64,000 nt of DNA from Pseudorhodobacter antarcticus (GCA_945860375.1 CAMAQR010000012.1:1-64000), one strand, 5' to 3'. Counted from the stretch's first letter, positions 35,657-45,721 are shown. Made by a program: numbers and translations. Notes: a model not told the origin generated them from the sequence alone.

Positions 35657-36898
35657 TCAACTCAGCATCCGCAGCAGGTCCAGCGTCGGCTCTCCGGTCA
35701 CAGCCAGACCACGGCTTTGCTGAAAAGCCGCAATCGCAGCACGGGTTTTGGCCCCGATGACGCCATCACTGCCATCCGTATCAAAGCCCGCCGCTGTCAG
35801 CTTGCGTTGCAGGGCTTGACGGTCGGCAATGTTCATCCCTGCCGCGTCTGGCGGGAAGTTGCCGCGAATGGCCGGGCGGCCCAGCAGCCGGTCGGACAGA
35901 TGGCCCACGCCCAGCACATAGCTTTCGGCGTTGTTATAGCGGGTGATCACGGTGAAGTTGCGGAACACCATAAAAGCCGGGCCAGTTGCGCCCGCAGGCA
36001 ACAGGATCGACGCCGCGCCATGATTCGGCACCACGCCGCCATTCATGTCGCGCACGCCCATCTCGGACCAGGCATCGGGGCTGCGGGTGGTACCTCGCCC
36101 CGCAAGGCCAGCGTTGAACCCGCCCGGAACCCGCACTTCAACCCCCCAAGGCTGCCCGCGCGTCCAGCCCGATTTCGCCAGATAGGCGGCGGTGGAGGCC
36201 AGCGCGTCTGTCGGTTCATCGGCCCAGATGTCGCGCCGGCCGTCACCGGTGAAATCGACGGCAAACAGCAGGTAAGAGGTCGGGATGAACTGTGTGTGCC
36301 CCATGGCACCCGCCCAACTTCCGGTCATACGCTCGGGCGCGATGTCGCCGTTTTGCAGGATTTTCAGCGCTGCAATCAACTGCTGTTCAAAGAATGCCCC
36401 GCGCCTCCCGTCAAAGGCCAGCGTAGACAGCGCCGACATCACCGGCACCGACCCGCGCCGTTCGCCGAAAAAGCTTTCCAGACCCCAGACGGCGGCCACC
36501 ATCTGCGGCTCTACCCCATAGCGCGCCTCAATTGCCGACAAAGTGCTGGCCTGCTCCCGCATGGCGGCGCGGCCTTTGTTCACACGCTCGTCTGACGCCG
36601 CAATCGCCAGATAATCCTCGATGCTGCGGGTGAATTCGGTCTGGTTGCGGTCACGTTCGATCACTCCGGGCAGAAAGCCGACGGACCGGAAGGCGCGGTC
36701 TACCGTTGCGCCGGAAATTCCCTTGCCCAAGGCGCGGGACTTGAACCCATCCACCCAGGCATCAAACGCCGGGTTGGGCTGCGCCGGAAACTGCGCCTCC
36801 GACACCGCTCCACCGCGCCCGACGGTGCCGCCGCCGACACAGGCCGACAGCAATGCCGCAACAGAAAGAGATGAAAAAGACCGCCGTGAAATCTGCAT
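35657..36898 (-). CDS. lytic murein transglycosylase (MltB-like, family 3) lipoprotein
   Basis: Cleaves peptidoglycan glycan strands. The 413-residue protein has a lipoprotein signal (LSVAALLSAC lipobox, Cys near residue 20), a catalytic region with VAAVWGLESFFGERRG (general-acid Glu in LESF), GAMGHTQFIPTSYL and FTGDGRRDIWADEPTDALAS, and a C-terminal peptidoglycan-binding domain (LQRKLTAAGFDTDGSDGVIG). ATG 36898 is chosen; the open frame upstream is not signal-like. Confidence 0.93.
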   Translation of the reverse strand: MQISRRSFSSLSVAALLSACVGGGTVGRGGAVSEAQFPAQPNPAFDAWVDGFKSRALGKGISGATVDRAFRSVGFLPGVIERDRNQTEFTRSIEDYLAIAASDERVNKGRAAMREQASTLSAIEARYGVEPQMVAAVWGLESFFGERRGSVPVMSALSTLAFDGRRGAFFEQQLIAALKILQNGDIAPERMTGSWAGAMGHTQFIPTSYLLFAVDFTGDGRRDIWADEPTDALASTAAYLAKSGWTRGQPWGVEVRVPGGFNAGLAGRGTTRSPDAWSEMGVRDMNGGVVPNHGAASILLPAGATGPAFMVFRNFTVITRYNNAESYVLGVGHLSDRLLGRPAIRGNFPPDAAGMNIADRQALQRKLTAAGFDTDGSDGVIGAKTRAAIAAFQQSRGLAVTGEPTLDLLRMLS

Positions 36899-37017
36899 AT
36901 GCCCGCCTGAATTCTTGCAAGACTTTCGCAACCCTAGCCGAACATCGCATAAGCGCAAAGGCCCGACCCGGGCAGGCGGCGGGATCAGGTCTGGCGCGGC
37001 GTGGGATTTGGATCGGC

Positions 37018-38319
37018 CTAGACGTAATAGTTCCACAGGTTCTCCAGCCGTTCCTGACGGCCCGAGCGCGGCTTGGGGTCAATGTTCGTGTCCTCAACCG
37101 CCTTGGCAATCGCCTCCAGCGGTTGCATCAGCATGCCCTTGGCACCTTCGCGGTCCCAACCGGCATAACGGGCGTTGCGCGCCGCCTCCAGAATGCCGTC
37201 CTCATATAAATAGGCCGCAGCGCGCAAAGCCCGCGCGCAGGTGTCCATGCCGCCGACATGCGCCAATATCAGATCCTCGGGGTCCAGCGACTGCCGCCGC
37301 ACCTTGGCGTCAAAGTTGGTGCCGCCCGTGGTGTAGCCGCCCGCGCGCAAAATCTCATAAAACGCCACAGCCTTTTCTGCATGATTGTTGGGGAACTGGT
37401 CGGTGTCCCAGCCCGACTGATAATCGTTCCGGTTCATGTCGATCGAGCCGAAAATCCCCAAAGCCGCAGCCGTCGCGATCTCATGCTCAAACGAATGGCC
37501 AGCCAGTATCGCATGGCCCTGCTCGATGTTGACCTTGACCTCTTTCTCCAGCCCGAAATCCTTGAGGAAGCCGTAAACCGTCGCCACATCATAATCGTAT
37601 TGATGCTTTGATGGTTCCTGTGGCTTCGGTTCGATCAGGATCGACCCCTTGAAGCCGATCTTGTGGGCATATTCGACCACCGATTGCAGGAACCGCCCGG
37701 CATGGGCACGCTCGCGTTTCAGATCTGTGTTCAGCAGCGTCTCATACCCCTCACGCCCACCCCAGAGCACATAGTTCTGCCCACCGAGTTTGTGCGTGCT
37801 GTCCAACGCCGCCTTCACCGTCGCGGCGGCATAGGCGTAAACCTCGGGGTCGGGGTTGGTGGCCGCCCCGGACATCCAGCGGCGGTGGCTGAACATGTTC
37901 GCCGTGCCCCACAGAAGTTTTGCCTTATGTGTGGACTGTTTTTCCAGCAGATAATCTGTGATGTCTTCCAGATTTCGGCGGCTTTCGGCAAAGGTCGCCC
38001 CTTCGGGCCGCGCGTCTGCGTCGTGGAAGGCGTAGAAGGGCACGCCCAAAATATCGTACATCTCAAACGCCACATCGGCCTTCATCTTGGCATGATCCAT
38101 CGTCTCGCCAAACCATGGCCGCTGGAACGTTTGCCCGCCAAAGGGGTCACCGCCCGGCCAAGCGAAAGAATGCCAATAGGCCACGGCAAAGCGCAGATGG
38201 TCCTCCATCCGCTTGCCCAAGATCAGCTCATCGGGGTCGTATTGGCGGAAGGCGAATTCGTTGGTGCTTTCGGTGCCCTCAAACTTGATCGGGGCGATGG
38301 ATTTGAAAAAATCGGTCAT
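37018..38319 (-). CDS. xylA: xylose isomerase
   Basis: Interconverts D-xylose and D-xylulose with two divalent metals. The 433-residue class-II enzyme has [10 protein letters not shown] (catalytic His), the metal/substrate [33 protein letters not shown] with metal Glu and His, and [18 protein letters not shown]. The usual second-motif ANHAT reads QGHAI, with the metal ligands kept. No xylulokinase or xylose transport gene is adjacent. Confidence 0.96.
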   Translation of the reverse strand: MTDFFKSIAPIKFEGTESTNEFAFRQYDPDELILGKRMEDHLRFAVAYWHSFAWPGGDPFGGQTFQRPWFGETMDHAKMKADVAFEMYDILGVPFYAFHDADARPEGATFAESRRNLEDITDYLLEKQSTHKAKLLWGTANMFSHRRWMSGAATNPDPEVYAYAAATVKAALDSTHKLGGQNYVLWGGREGYETLLNTDLKRERAHAGRFLQSVVEYAHKIGFKGSILIEPKPQEPSKHQYDYDVATVYGFLKDFGLEKEVKVNIEQGHAILAGHSFEHEIATAAALGIFGSIDMNRNDYQSGWDTDQFPNNHAEKAVAFYEILRAGGYTTGGTNFDAKVRRQSLDPEDLILAHVGGMDTCARALRAAAYLYEDGILEAARNARYAGWDREGAKGMLMQPLEAIAKAVEDTNIDPKPRSGRQERLENLWNYYV

Positions 38320-38377
38320 GGCAATCCTCGGGGTTGTGCGGCGGTATGGCCGGATATTACCCGCAAACTGGCCCGAG

Positions 38378-39274
38378 TCACGCCAATCTCTGCTCGTCCT
38401 TCAGCAGCAGCCCCAGCGCCAGAATGGTCAACGTCACACCTCCCAGAACGATCACTGGCGGTGCAGGGCGGCCCAAGGCCACCTCCCACAAGATCACCCA
38501 GGACGGCACCAGATAGGTATAGGCCATCACCTTGGCCGAGGGCAGGCGCATGGTGGCATATTGCAGTAAGACAAAGGTCATCGCGCTTGCGGCAACCGAG
38601 ACATAGAGCAGGCAGATCCAGACAATCCCCGGCAATCCTGCCCAGTCAGTGACAGTGACCGCACGCCAACCCCACAGCGACAGCAGAATGAATCCCGCCA
38701 TCAGCATGCCAAAGGTGAACACCAGCGCCGGTTCGCCCCGGTTCAGCTTGCGCACCATCGGGGCATAGATGGCGTGGGCGATACAGCCGACAAAAAAGAT
38801 CATCTCGCCGCGGCCAATGTCGAACCGCAGGGCCGCCGCCAGATCACCGCGAAAGATCACCCAAAGCGCACCCACCGCCCCGATGGCCAAGGCCACCGCC
38901 ATCCGCCCGGTGGTGATCTGCCCCAACAGCAGCCAGCCAAACCCCGCCGCCATAAGGGGGGTCAGCGTGAACACTGCCGCGGTCGGCACCGCCGCAGCCG
39001 TCTGCAACCCCCAGAACATCAGCACAAAATAACTGCCCAGAAGCGCGCCCAAAACGACGTATCGCCACGGCGCGCGCCATGCGGTCCGGGTGATCTTGCC
39101 GCTGACCACAGCCGCCGCCCCGACCAGCGCCCCCGCCAAGGCAAAGCGCAGCACGGTGATCGCCGCCGGATCGACAAAGGGCGCGGCCATAGCGCCAAGG
39201 CTGAACGACCCCGCCACCAAAGCCGAAAACGCCAGCATCGCCAGGTGCCCGCGCGCCGGGTCCTTCCGGGTCAT
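38378..39274 (-). CDS. DMT-family (EamA) transporter
   Basis: A 298-residue protein with about ten hydrophobic helices arranged as two EamA repeats (first about 15-135, second about 160-290). [20 protein letters not shown] and [18 protein letters not shown] are typical repeat ends. Members export amino acids, drugs or metabolites. ATGA overlap with the preceding LysR gene suggests the regulator controls it. Confidence 0.88.
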   Translation of the reverse strand: MTRKDPARGHLAMLAFSALVAGSFSLGAMAAPFVDPAAITVLRFALAGALVGAAAVVSGKITRTAWRAPWRYVVLGALLGSYFVLMFWGLQTAAAVPTAAVFTLTPLMAAGFGWLLLGQITTGRMAVALAIGAVGALWVIFRGDLAAALRFDIGRGEMIFFVGCIAHAIYAPMVRKLNRGEPALVFTFGMLMAGFILLSLWGWRAVTVTDWAGLPGIVWICLLYVSVAASAMTFVLLQYATMRLPSAKVMAYTYLVPSWVILWEVALGRPAPPVIVLGGVTLTILALGLLLKDEQRLA

Positions 39275-40152
39275 GCCCCGGCCCAAGCCGCCGCCGCCGC
39301 CTTCAACTGCGCCAGAAAGCTTTGAACCTTCAGCGTGCGGTGCAGGTCCACATGGGTGACGATCCACAACTGAGACTCCCATTCCGGGCGCGGCGGTAGC
39401 ACCTCGACCAGTTCAGGATCATGGACGGCGTCGCGCGTGGCCATAAAGCCGATGCCCAGACCGGCCCGCAGCGCGGCCTCGCTGGCCGCCGTTTCGGTAA
39501 CGCGGAAGGTCAGGCAGTCAGCCGGCACCGCAGCACGCAACCAGCGGTAAAACGGCGCGCGGCTGTCGGCGCTGTCGGCGCTGATAAAACGGTGCTTGGC
39601 CAGATCGGCCTCGCCCTGCGGCATGCCATGGCGGGCGATATAGTCGCGCGATGCGTACATCCCCATTGGCAGTGTGATCAGGGGTTGCACCACATTGTCC
39701 GGCTCTTGCGGCGCCCCCCCGGCCCGGATCGCCACATGCGCCTCGCCGTAATCCAGCCGAAACAGGCGCATGTCGGTCAGAAACCTTATCACCACTGCCG
39801 GATGGGCATCTTGAAACGCCGCGAAGACCGGGGTTAGCAGGCCGGTGATGCCGGTAATCGCTGTCACCACCAATTCTCCGGCCACCGTCTCACCCTGTCC
39901 CTTGATCCGGCTCGCCAACTGCCCAAATTGTTCCTCGGTGGTCTGCGCCACCAGCAACAGATCGCGCCCGGCTTCGGTTGGGGTGTAACCGCGCGCATGG
40001 CGTTGGAACAGCCGCGCGCCCAGCCGCTTTTCCAGCGCATCAATGTGGCGGATCACGGTGGCATGGTGGACACCCAGCACATCGGCTGCGCCCGAAACCG
40101 TGCCCATCCGTGCCACCTGAAAGGCGGTGCGCACCTCGTCCCAGTTATCCAT
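39271..40152 (-). CDS. LysR-family transcriptional regulator
   Basis: A 293-residue regulator with N-terminal winged HTH (FQVARMGTVSGAADVLGVHH; ATVIRHIDALEKRLGARLFQ) and a periplasmic-binding-like effector domain containing FLTDMRLFRLDYGEAHVAIR. Translationally coupled to the DMT transporter. The open frame continues upstream to 40686, but MDNWDEVRTAF at 40152 is the family start. Confidence 0.92.
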   Translation of the reverse strand: MDNWDEVRTAFQVARMGTVSGAADVLGVHHATVIRHIDALEKRLGARLFQRHARGYTPTEAGRDLLLVAQTTEEQFGQLASRIKGQGETVAGELVVTAITGITGLLTPVFAAFQDAHPAVVIRFLTDMRLFRLDYGEAHVAIRAGGAPQEPDNVVQPLITLPMGMYASRDYIARHGMPQGEADLAKHRFISADSADSRAPFYRWLRAAVPADCLTFRVTETAASEAALRAGLGIGFMATRDAVHDPELVEVLPPRPEWESQLWIVTHVDLHRTLKVQSFLAQLKAAAAAWAGA

Positions 40153-40335
40153 TGCGCGGCCCCCTGTACATCTGCGCATATTGAAGCCCAACCCCTGCGC
40201 AAATTGCAAGAGGGGTCGGTTTTCGGTGCGCCAAGGTTGCGTCCACCTGGTACCATCGGGCTGAACATGTAAACGGCGCAAGGCCTTGTGGCCGTGGGGG
40301 ACAATCTGGCCTTGGCCCTGTTGTCCCCCCAGCGC

Positions 40336-40364
40336 TTGACTCCGCACAGCCTTCAGCGTATCGC
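40336..40364 (+). promoter_or_regulatory. predicted promoter for ffh
   Basis: TTGACT (40336-40341), 17 bases, TATCGC (40359-40364). It lies in the 367-base gap between lysR and ffh. The gap also has the element copy at 40364 and no gene; a 4.5S RNA was looked for and not recognised. Confidence 0.45.
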
Positions 40365-40397
40365 CCCAGATAATTCCCCGGAGGCGTACGCTTCCGG
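40364..40397 (+). repeat. dispersed intergenic element, copy 4
   Basis: CCCCAGATAATTCCCC leading into the inverted repeat CCGGAGGC-GTAC-GCTTCCGG (40378-40397). Core and hairpin match copy 2 at 23109. It would lie at the 5' end of the ffh transcript. Confidence 0.4.
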
Positions 40398-40519
40398 TCC
40401 CTTGGCACATGCCGGGATCGCCACCTGTCAGCGCGTTGCGCCCACAGGTGCCGTTTCGCATTGGCCTTTGGAAACCCGCCGTCGCGTCCCATATCGGGGC
40501 AACCAAGTAGGAGAGCGCC

Positions 40520-42016
40520 ATGTTTGAAAGCCTGTCAGAACGCCTTGGTGGCGTGTTCGACCGCCTGACCAAGGCCGGCGCGCTTTCCGAAGCCGACGTT
40601 GATACCGCCCTGCGCGAAGTGCGCACTGCCCTGCTGGATGCCGACGTGTCGCTGGATGTGGCGCGCAATTTTGTCAAAGCCGTCAAGGTGCGTGCGATTG
40701 GTCAAGCTGTCACGCGCTCGATCACGCCGGGTCAGCAGGTCGTCAAGATCGTGCATGACGAGTTGATCCGCGTGCTGGCGGGCGATGATGAACCAGAAGC
40801 CCTGAAAATTGACAACCCGCCTTCGGCCATCCTGATGGTCGGTTTGCAAGGCTCGGGCAAGACCACCACCACCGCCAAGCTGGCGAAACGGCTGAAGGAA
40901 CGCAACGGCAAGCGCGTGCTCTTGGCCTCGCTCGACACCAACCGCCCGGCGGCCATGGAACAGTTGGCGATTTTGGCCGGGCAGATTGGCGTCGACTCAT
41001 TGCCGATCGTCAAGGGTGAGACTGCCGTACAGATCGCCAAACGCGCCAAGACCCAAGCCGCGATGGGCGGCTATGACGTGGTGTTCTTTGACACCGCAGG
41101 CCGTCTGCACATCGACGAAGTGCTGATGGCGGAAATTCAGGCCGTGCGTGACATCGCGCAGCCGCGCGAAACCTTGCTGGTCGTCGATGGCCTGACCGGG
41201 CAAGACGCGGTCAACGTCGCCTCGGAATTTGACGCCAAGGTTGGCATCTCGGGCGTGGTCCTGACCCGGATGGACGGCGACGGTCGCGGTGGTGCCGCGC
41301 TGTCGATGCGCGCCGTGACCGGCAAGCCGATCCGCTTTGTCGGTCTTGGCGAGAAAATGGACGCGCTGGAAACGTTCGAGGCGGAACGCGTCGCAGGCCG
41401 CATCCTTGGCATGGGCGACATTGTTGCCTTGGTTGAGCGCGCCCGTGAGACGTTTGAGGCCGAACAGGCCGAACGCATGGCGAAACGTTTCGCAAAAGGT
41501 CTGTTCAACATGAACGACATGCGCGGGCAGCTGGAACAGATGATGAAAATGGGCGGCATGCAGGGCCTGATGGGCATGATGCCCGGTATGGGCGGCATGG
41601 CGAAAAAGGCCGAAGCAGCGGGCTTCAACGACAAGATGCTGGCGCATCAGATCGCCCTGATCAACTCGATGACCAAGAAAGAACGCGCCAACCCCGACCT
41701 GATGGCCGCCAGCCGCAAGAAACGCGTGGCGCTGGGCGCTGGGCTTGAAGTGTCGGATCTGAACAAGCTGATCAAACAGCACAAGCAGATGGCCGACATG
41801 ATGAAAAAGATGGGCAAGGGTGGCATGATGAAACAAGCCATCAAACAGATGATGGGTGGCAAAGGCGCTGCCGACCTTGCCAATATGTCGCCCGAAGCGA
41901 TGGAGGCTGCGGCCAAGGGCATGCAGCAGGGCATGGGCATGGGCGGCGGTTTCCCGGGCATGCCGCGCGGGCTTGGCCTGCCTTCCGGCCTGTCGGGGTT
42001 GATGAAAAAGAAATGA
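40520..42016 (+). CDS. ffh: signal recognition particle protein Ffh
   Basis: Targets ribosomes making membrane proteins to FtsY and SecYEG. The 498-residue protein has the N domain (MFESLSERLGGVFDRLTKAG), GTPase motifs GLQGSGKTTTTAKLA, DTAGRLHID, VVLTRMDGDGRGG, and a methionine-rich M domain from about residue 325 (MMKMGGMQGLMGMMPGMGGM) that binds signal peptides and SRP RNA. GAGAGC precedes the ATG. Confidence 0.97.
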   Translation: MFESLSERLGGVFDRLTKAGALSEADVDTALREVRTALLDADVSLDVARNFVKAVKVRAIGQAVTRSITPGQQVVKIVHDELIRVLAGDDEPEALKIDNPPSAILMVGLQGSGKTTTTAKLAKRLKERNGKRVLLASLDTNRPAAMEQLAILAGQIGVDSLPIVKGETAVQIAKRAKTQAAMGGYDVVFFDTAGRLHIDEVLMAEIQAVRDIAQPRETLLVVDGLTGQDAVNVASEFDAKVGISGVVLTRMDGDGRGGAALSMRAVTGKPIRFVGLGEKMDALETFEAERVAGRILGMGDIVALVERARETFEAEQAERMAKRFAKGLFNMNDMRGQLEQMMKMGGMQGLMGMMPGMGGMAKKAEAAGFNDKMLAHQIALINSMTKKERANPDLMAASRKKRVALGAGLEVSDLNKLIKQHKQMADMMKKMGKGGMMKQAIKQMMGGKGAADLANMSPEAMEAAAKGMQQGMGMGGGFPGMPRGLGLPSGLSGLMKKK

Positions 42017-42543
42017 TCACCCGCCCGCAGCACATCGCCCACCCGACCGCGCCGACACTGTCGACCGCGCGTCTGGTGCTGCGCATGCCGCGCATGGATG
42101 ATTTTGCCCACCGCCGGAGCTTTTATGCCTCTGATCGGTCGGTGTGGGAGGGTGGCCCCTTCACCGCCGAACAGGCTTGGCGCTTTTTTGCTTCGGAAGT
42201 GGGGCAGTGGCCGCTGCTGGGCTTTGGTCCGTTTTCCATGGACATGGATGGCGCCTATGTCGGCGAGGTTGGCATATACCAACCCCAAGGCTATCCTGAA
42301 CCCGAACTCGGTTGGTTCGTCACCGAAGACGCCGAGGGGAAGGGCATTGCTTCTGAGGCCGCGCGGGCAGTGATGGCTTGGGCGCGTGCAAGTTTCGGCT
42401 GGGACCATCTCGACAACTATATTCACCCCGGCAACGCACGGTCTATCGCGCTGGGCCTTCGGCTTGGCGGCAAGCAGGTGGATGTGCCGGGAGTTGATGC
42501 CACCGATGTTGTGATCCGACATGATCTGGAGGCCCTGCCATGA
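42013..42543 (+). CDS. GNAT family N-acetyltransferase
   Basis: A 176-residue RimJ/RimL-type acetyltransferase: RLVLRMPRMDDFAHRRSFYA at the N-terminus, YVGEVGIYQPQGYPEPELGW, the acetyl-CoA loop DAEGKGIASEAARAVMAWA and DNYIHPGNARSIALGLRLG. Substrate unknown. ATGA overlap with ffh and with the chorismate mutase gene. Confidence 0.88.
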   Translation: MITRPQHIAHPTAPTLSTARLVLRMPRMDDFAHRRSFYASDRSVWEGGPFTAEQAWRFFASEVGQWPLLGFGPFSMDMDGAYVGEVGIYQPQGYPEPELGWFVTEDAEGKGIASEAARAVMAWARASFGWDHLDNYIHPGNARSIALGLRLGGKQVDVPGVDATDVVIRHDLEALP

Positions 42544-42836
42544 CCGACGCTACCACCATTGCCGCCGAGGTGCTGAAAGATCACCGCGAGTCGATTGATC
42601 GGCTGGACGCGATCCTTGTCTACACCCTGGCCGAACGCTTCAAGCGCACGCAGGCGGTGGGGCGGCTGAAGGCGGAACATAATCTGCCACCGTCTGACCC
42701 CAACCGCGAAGCGCGCCAGATCGAACGGCTGGAATGGCTGTCAAAAGAAGCCGATCTCGACCCCGAGTTTGCCAAGAAATTCCTGACCTTCATCATCTGC
42801 GAAGTCATCAGGCATCACGAACAACTGCAGAAATAA
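42540..42836 (+). CDS. chorismate mutase (AroQ type)
   Basis: A 98-residue all-helical protein: [20 protein letters not shown] and [20 protein letters not shown] place the Arg and Lys residues used to bind chorismate. It converts chorismate to prephenate for Phe and Tyr synthesis. Coupled to the GNAT gene by ATGA; rpsP follows after 52 bases. Confidence 0.85.
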   Translation: MTDATTIAAEVLKDHRESIDRLDAILVYTLAERFKRTQAVGRLKAEHNLPPSDPNREARQIERLEWLSKEADLDPEFAKKFLTFIICEVIRHHEQLQK

Positions 42837-42844
42837 CCCAAAAC

Positions 42845-42860
42845 GGCGGGGTATCCCGCC
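42845..42860 (+). promoter_or_regulatory. hairpin in the rpsP leader
   Basis: GGCGGG (42845-42850) pairs with CCCGCC (42855-42860) around GTAT, 28 bases before rpsP. No T-run. Possible processing or attenuation site. Confidence 0.35.
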
Positions 42861-42888
42861 CCTACCAAAACCCAAGGAGACTAAACTT

Positions 42889-43242
42889 ATGTCTATGAAA
42901 ATCCGTCTGGCCCGTGGTGGTTCCAAAAAGCGCCCGCATTATTCGATCGTTGCCACCGACAGCCGCAACCCGCGCGATGGCCGCTTTCTGGAAAAGCTGG
43001 GCACCTATAACCCGCTGCTGGCCAAAGACAGCGAAGAGCGCGTGAAAATGAACATGGAACGCGTGCAGTACTGGCTGAGCAAAGGCGCACAGCCAACCGA
43101 CCGTATCGCGCGTATGCTGGAAGCCGCTGGCGTGCTGACCAAAAAGGTCCGCAACAACCCGAACGCCGCCGTCCCCGGCAAGCGCATGGCCGATCTGGCC
43201 AAGAAGAAAGCCGCCCGCGCCGAAGCGCCGGCTGCAGAATAA
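42889..43242 (+). CDS. rpsP: 30S ribosomal protein S16
   Basis: The 117-residue S16 has [40 protein letters not shown] and an Ala/Lys-rich tail longer than in E. coli, as in other alphaproteobacteria. AAGGAGA precedes the ATG. Heads the rpsP-rimM-trmD set. Confidence 0.97.
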   Translation: MSMKIRLARGGSKKRPHYSIVATDSRNPRDGRFLEKLGTYNPLLAKDSEERVKMNMERVQYWLSKGAQPTDRIARMLEAAGVLTKKVRNNPNAAVPGKRMADLAKKKAARAEAPAAE

Positions 43243-43252
43243 TCTGCCCTTT

Positions 43253-43275
43253 GGCGGTCCCGCATCGGGGCCGCC
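43253..43275 (+). promoter_or_regulatory. hairpin between rpsP and rimM
   Basis: GGCGGTCCC (43253-43261) pairs with GGGGCCGCC (43267-43275) with one G.U pair, then ACCTTTG. A weak terminator or processing site that would favour S16 over the less abundant RimM. Confidence 0.5.
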
Positions 43276-43296
43276 ACCTTTGCCCCGGAGGTGCCC

Positions 43297-43809
43297 ATGC
43301 CCAATCCTGCTGACCGCATCTGTGTGGGCGCCATTGCCGGTTCTTACGGCGTGGCGGGTGAGGCCCGGCTGAAAAGCTTTTGCGCCGACCCTGAGTCGAT
43401 TGCCGACTATGGCCCGCTGTTTTCCGAAGACGGCAAGATCAATTACATCATCACCCTGACCCGCCCCGTGGCCAACGGTCTGGGTGCGCGCATCGCGGGC
43501 GTGAACACGAAAGAGCAGGCGGATGCCTTGAAAGGTGTCAGCCTTTATGTGGACCGCGCGAAACTGCCCTCGCTGCCCGATGACGAGTTTTACCACGCCG
43601 ATCTGATCGGGCTGGAGGCCCGCGACACCGGTGGGGCGCTGTTGGGCAAGGTTCTGGCCGTCCACAACCACGGCGCGGGCGATTTGCTGGAAATCGCGGG
43701 GCCGGGGCTGAAAACCTCACTTTTGCTGCCCTTCACCATGGCATCCGTGCCGACCGTCGATCTGGCCGCGGGTCGCATTGTCGTCGATCTGCCCGAGGGG
43801 CTGGACTAA
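43297..43809 (+). CDS. rimM: ribosome maturation factor RimM
   Basis: Assists 30S head maturation by binding S19. The 170-residue protein has [20 protein letters not shown] at the start, [14 protein letters not shown] opening the PRC-barrel, and [14 protein letters not shown] near the end. ATG 43297 with GGAGG five bases upstream is preferred to the in-frame GTG at 43291. Confidence 0.95.
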   Translation: MPNPADRICVGAIAGSYGVAGEARLKSFCADPESIADYGPLFSEDGKINYIITLTRPVANGLGARIAGVNTKEQADALKGVSLYVDRAKLPSLPDDEFYHADLIGLEARDTGGALLGKVLAVHNHGAGDLLEIAGPGLKTSLLLPFTMASVPTVDLAAGRIVVDLPEGLD

Positions 43810-43865
43810 CCGGCGCCATATCAGCCAATGTGAAGCCAAGAACACTCGCGGGGGGCCAAAGCACC

Positions 43866-44768
43866 ATGCAAAATCGTGTCCGGATGCTGATGGGCGTGAC
43901 CGCGCTTTTGTATGTGGGGCCGCTGATGGCGGGCCTCGGCGGATTTGGTTGGTCTGTGGTCCCGATGTTTGCCACAATCTTTCTGCTGTGGCTGTTCATC
44001 CTGCGACCGCAGCAATGGCCGCGCACCCTTGCGGAATGGCGCGCCCCACAGGCGTTGATTGCCTTGCTGACGCAAGGGCTTGTGCAACTTCTGCTGGTTG
44101 CGGTGCTGTTCGGGGTTGGGCGTGGCATAGGTGGCGTACTTGGCACGCTGCCAGCCTTTACAGTGATCTTGCCGCTGTCGATTTCCTTTCTGTCGGTTCT
44201 CTTGGCCCGAATGGTCTGGGACCCGTGGAAGGCCGATCAGGTTGACAGCTTTCTCGATGACGCGACTGCCCGCATCAATGCTCCGCCTGAAACGCATATG
44301 AATCCCGGCCTCGATCTGGCCCATCGCCTGATTGCTCCCTTGGCCGACCTGCCCGATGACACATCCGAGGCCGAGGTGGCACGCCATCTGACCGCGCTGT
44401 CCACCCAGGCCGATCCCGGTTCGATCCGCGCGACTTTGCTGGCACGGGTGCGCAGCCACCACGCGACGCGCGCCGAGATCACCGCCCTGATCCTGCATGC
44501 CACCGATGGCCGCCTGATCGAAGTGGTGGGCGGCGATGGCCCGACCTTTGCGCTGTCGGCCCTGCCGCATGATCCTGATCTGATTGCGCTTTATGCCCGT
44601 CGCCTGACGCTGGCGCTGACCGAAGACGCCGATCTGTGGGGCCAATGCCCCAGCGTGGATATGCTGACCGAACTGGCCAAAGCCATGGACAACACCGAGG
44701 CCGAGGCCCCGCTGCGCTATCTGATCGACGCCACCAACCGCGCGCAGCCTGAGGACGGTCTGGCGTGA
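43866..44768 (+). CDS. hypothetical membrane protein in the rimM-trmD interval
   Basis: A 300-residue protein of unknown function. Residues 1-115 hold about four hydrophobic helices (MLMGVTALLYVGPLMAGLGG; then FATIFLLWLFILRP); the rest (about 120-300) is soluble, helical, rich in Ala and Asp. No catalytic motif was recognised. The coding bias matches its neighbours. It lies in the usually conserved rpsP-rimM-trmD-rplS operon, 56 bases after rimM. ATG 43866 is chosen; an upstream in-frame ATG at 43830 is possible. Confidence 0.8.
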   Translation: MQNRVRMLMGVTALLYVGPLMAGLGGFGWSVVPMFATIFLLWLFILRPQQWPRTLAEWRAPQALIALLTQGLVQLLLVAVLFGVGRGIGGVLGTLPAFTVILPLSISFLSVLLARMVWDPWKADQVDSFLDDATARINAPPETHMNPGLDLAHRLIAPLADLPDDTSEAEVARHLTALSTQADPGSIRATLLARVRSHHATRAEITALILHATDGRLIEVVGGDGPTFALSALPHDPDLIALYARRLTLALTEDADLWGQCPSVDMLTELAKAMDNTEAEAPLRYLIDATNRAQPEDGLA

Positions 44769-44790
44769 TCCGCTAAAACTTGCTTCAAAT

Positions 44791-44843
44791 TTTTCATCTG
44801 TCTGAAAATATCCCACGGGGGTTCGGGGGTGTGAAACCCCCGA
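44791..44843 (+). repeat. dispersed intergenic element, copy 5
   Basis: Head TTTTCATCTGTCTGAAAATA with TCCCACGGGG, then the hairpin TCGGGGGT/ACCCCCGA (44823-44843). Nearly the same layout as copy 1 at 21053. It lies between the membrane protein gene and trmD. Confidence 0.6.
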
Positions 44844-44887
44844 CTTTCTGCCCTAGGCGCGCCGCGTCGTCCGAGCTAAAAGACTGC

Positions 44888-45703
44888 ATGACCGACACGC
44901 CTGACACCCCGCCCAGCAAATCCCATGGCCGCATCTCGATGCGCGCCACGCTCAAGCCGCGCGATCTGATGGAGGAACCCCGCCCGATCAAGGGCGCGTG
45001 GACGGTCAAGATCATCACTTTGTTTCCCGATGCCTTTCCCGGCGTGCTTGGTCTGTCGCTGACTGGCAAGGCGCTGGCCATGGGTCGCTGGATGCTGGAG
45101 GCGATCGACCTGCGCCCGTTTGGGATTGGCAAGCACCTGAATGTCGATGAACCCCCGGCAGGCGGAGGTGCCGGCATGGTGCTGCGCGCCGATGTGTTGG
45201 ACGCGGCCCTGACCGAGGCCGCCCGGAACACACCCGCGGACCGCCGTCTCTGGCCGATCCTGTACTTGTCGCCCCGTGGCAAGCCGTTTGATCAGGCCAT
45301 GGCCCGCCGCTTTGCCGCCGCCGACGGGTTGACGCTGCTGTGTGGCCGCTTTGAGGGCGTCGATCAACGCCTGCTGGACCATCACGCGATTGAGGAAATC
45401 AGTTTGGGCGATTTCGTTCTGACTGGGGGCGAAATCGCGGCGCAGGCGTTGATTGACGCCACGGTGCGCCTGCTGCCCGGCGTCTTGGGCAATCAGGCCA
45501 GCACCGAAGAGGAATCCTTCTCGCACGGGTTGCTCGAATTCCCGCAATACACCAAACCCGCCATATGGAACGATCTGCCGATCCCCGAAGTCCTGCAATC
45601 GGGCCATCATGGCGAGATTGCCAAATGGCGGCAGGCGCAAGCCGAAGAAATCACCAAGGCCCGCCGCCCCGACCTGTGGCAAGCCTACCAGCGCAGGAAA
45701 TAG
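44888..45703 (+). CDS. trmD: tRNA (guanine37-N1)-methyltransferase TrmD
   Basis: Methylates G37 of tRNAs with a 3' G in position 36, preventing frameshifts. The 271-residue SPOUT enzyme has an N-terminal extension of about 40 residues, then [44 protein letters not shown], the knot [14 protein letters not shown], and [19 protein letters not shown] 44888 is selected; the open frame runs into the upstream repeat. Confidence 0.95.
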   Translation: MTDTPDTPPSKSHGRISMRATLKPRDLMEEPRPIKGAWTVKIITLFPDAFPGVLGLSLTGKALAMGRWMLEAIDLRPFGIGKHLNVDEPPAGGGAGMVLRADVLDAALTEAARNTPADRRLWPILYLSPRGKPFDQAMARRFAAADGLTLLCGRFEGVDQRLLDHHAIEEISLGDFVLTGGEIAAQALIDATVRLLPGVLGNQASTEEESFSHGLLEFPQYTKPAIWNDLPIPEVLQSGHHGEIAKWRQAQAEEITKARRPDLWQAYQRRK

Positions 45704-45721
45704 CTCGGCGCGCACCCACTC

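Noticed and set aside
40153..40519. Possible 4.5S SRP RNA upstream of ffh
   Set aside because: The conserved GGTCAGG...GGAAGCAGC-type core was not found; only a promoter and a hairpin element are seen.
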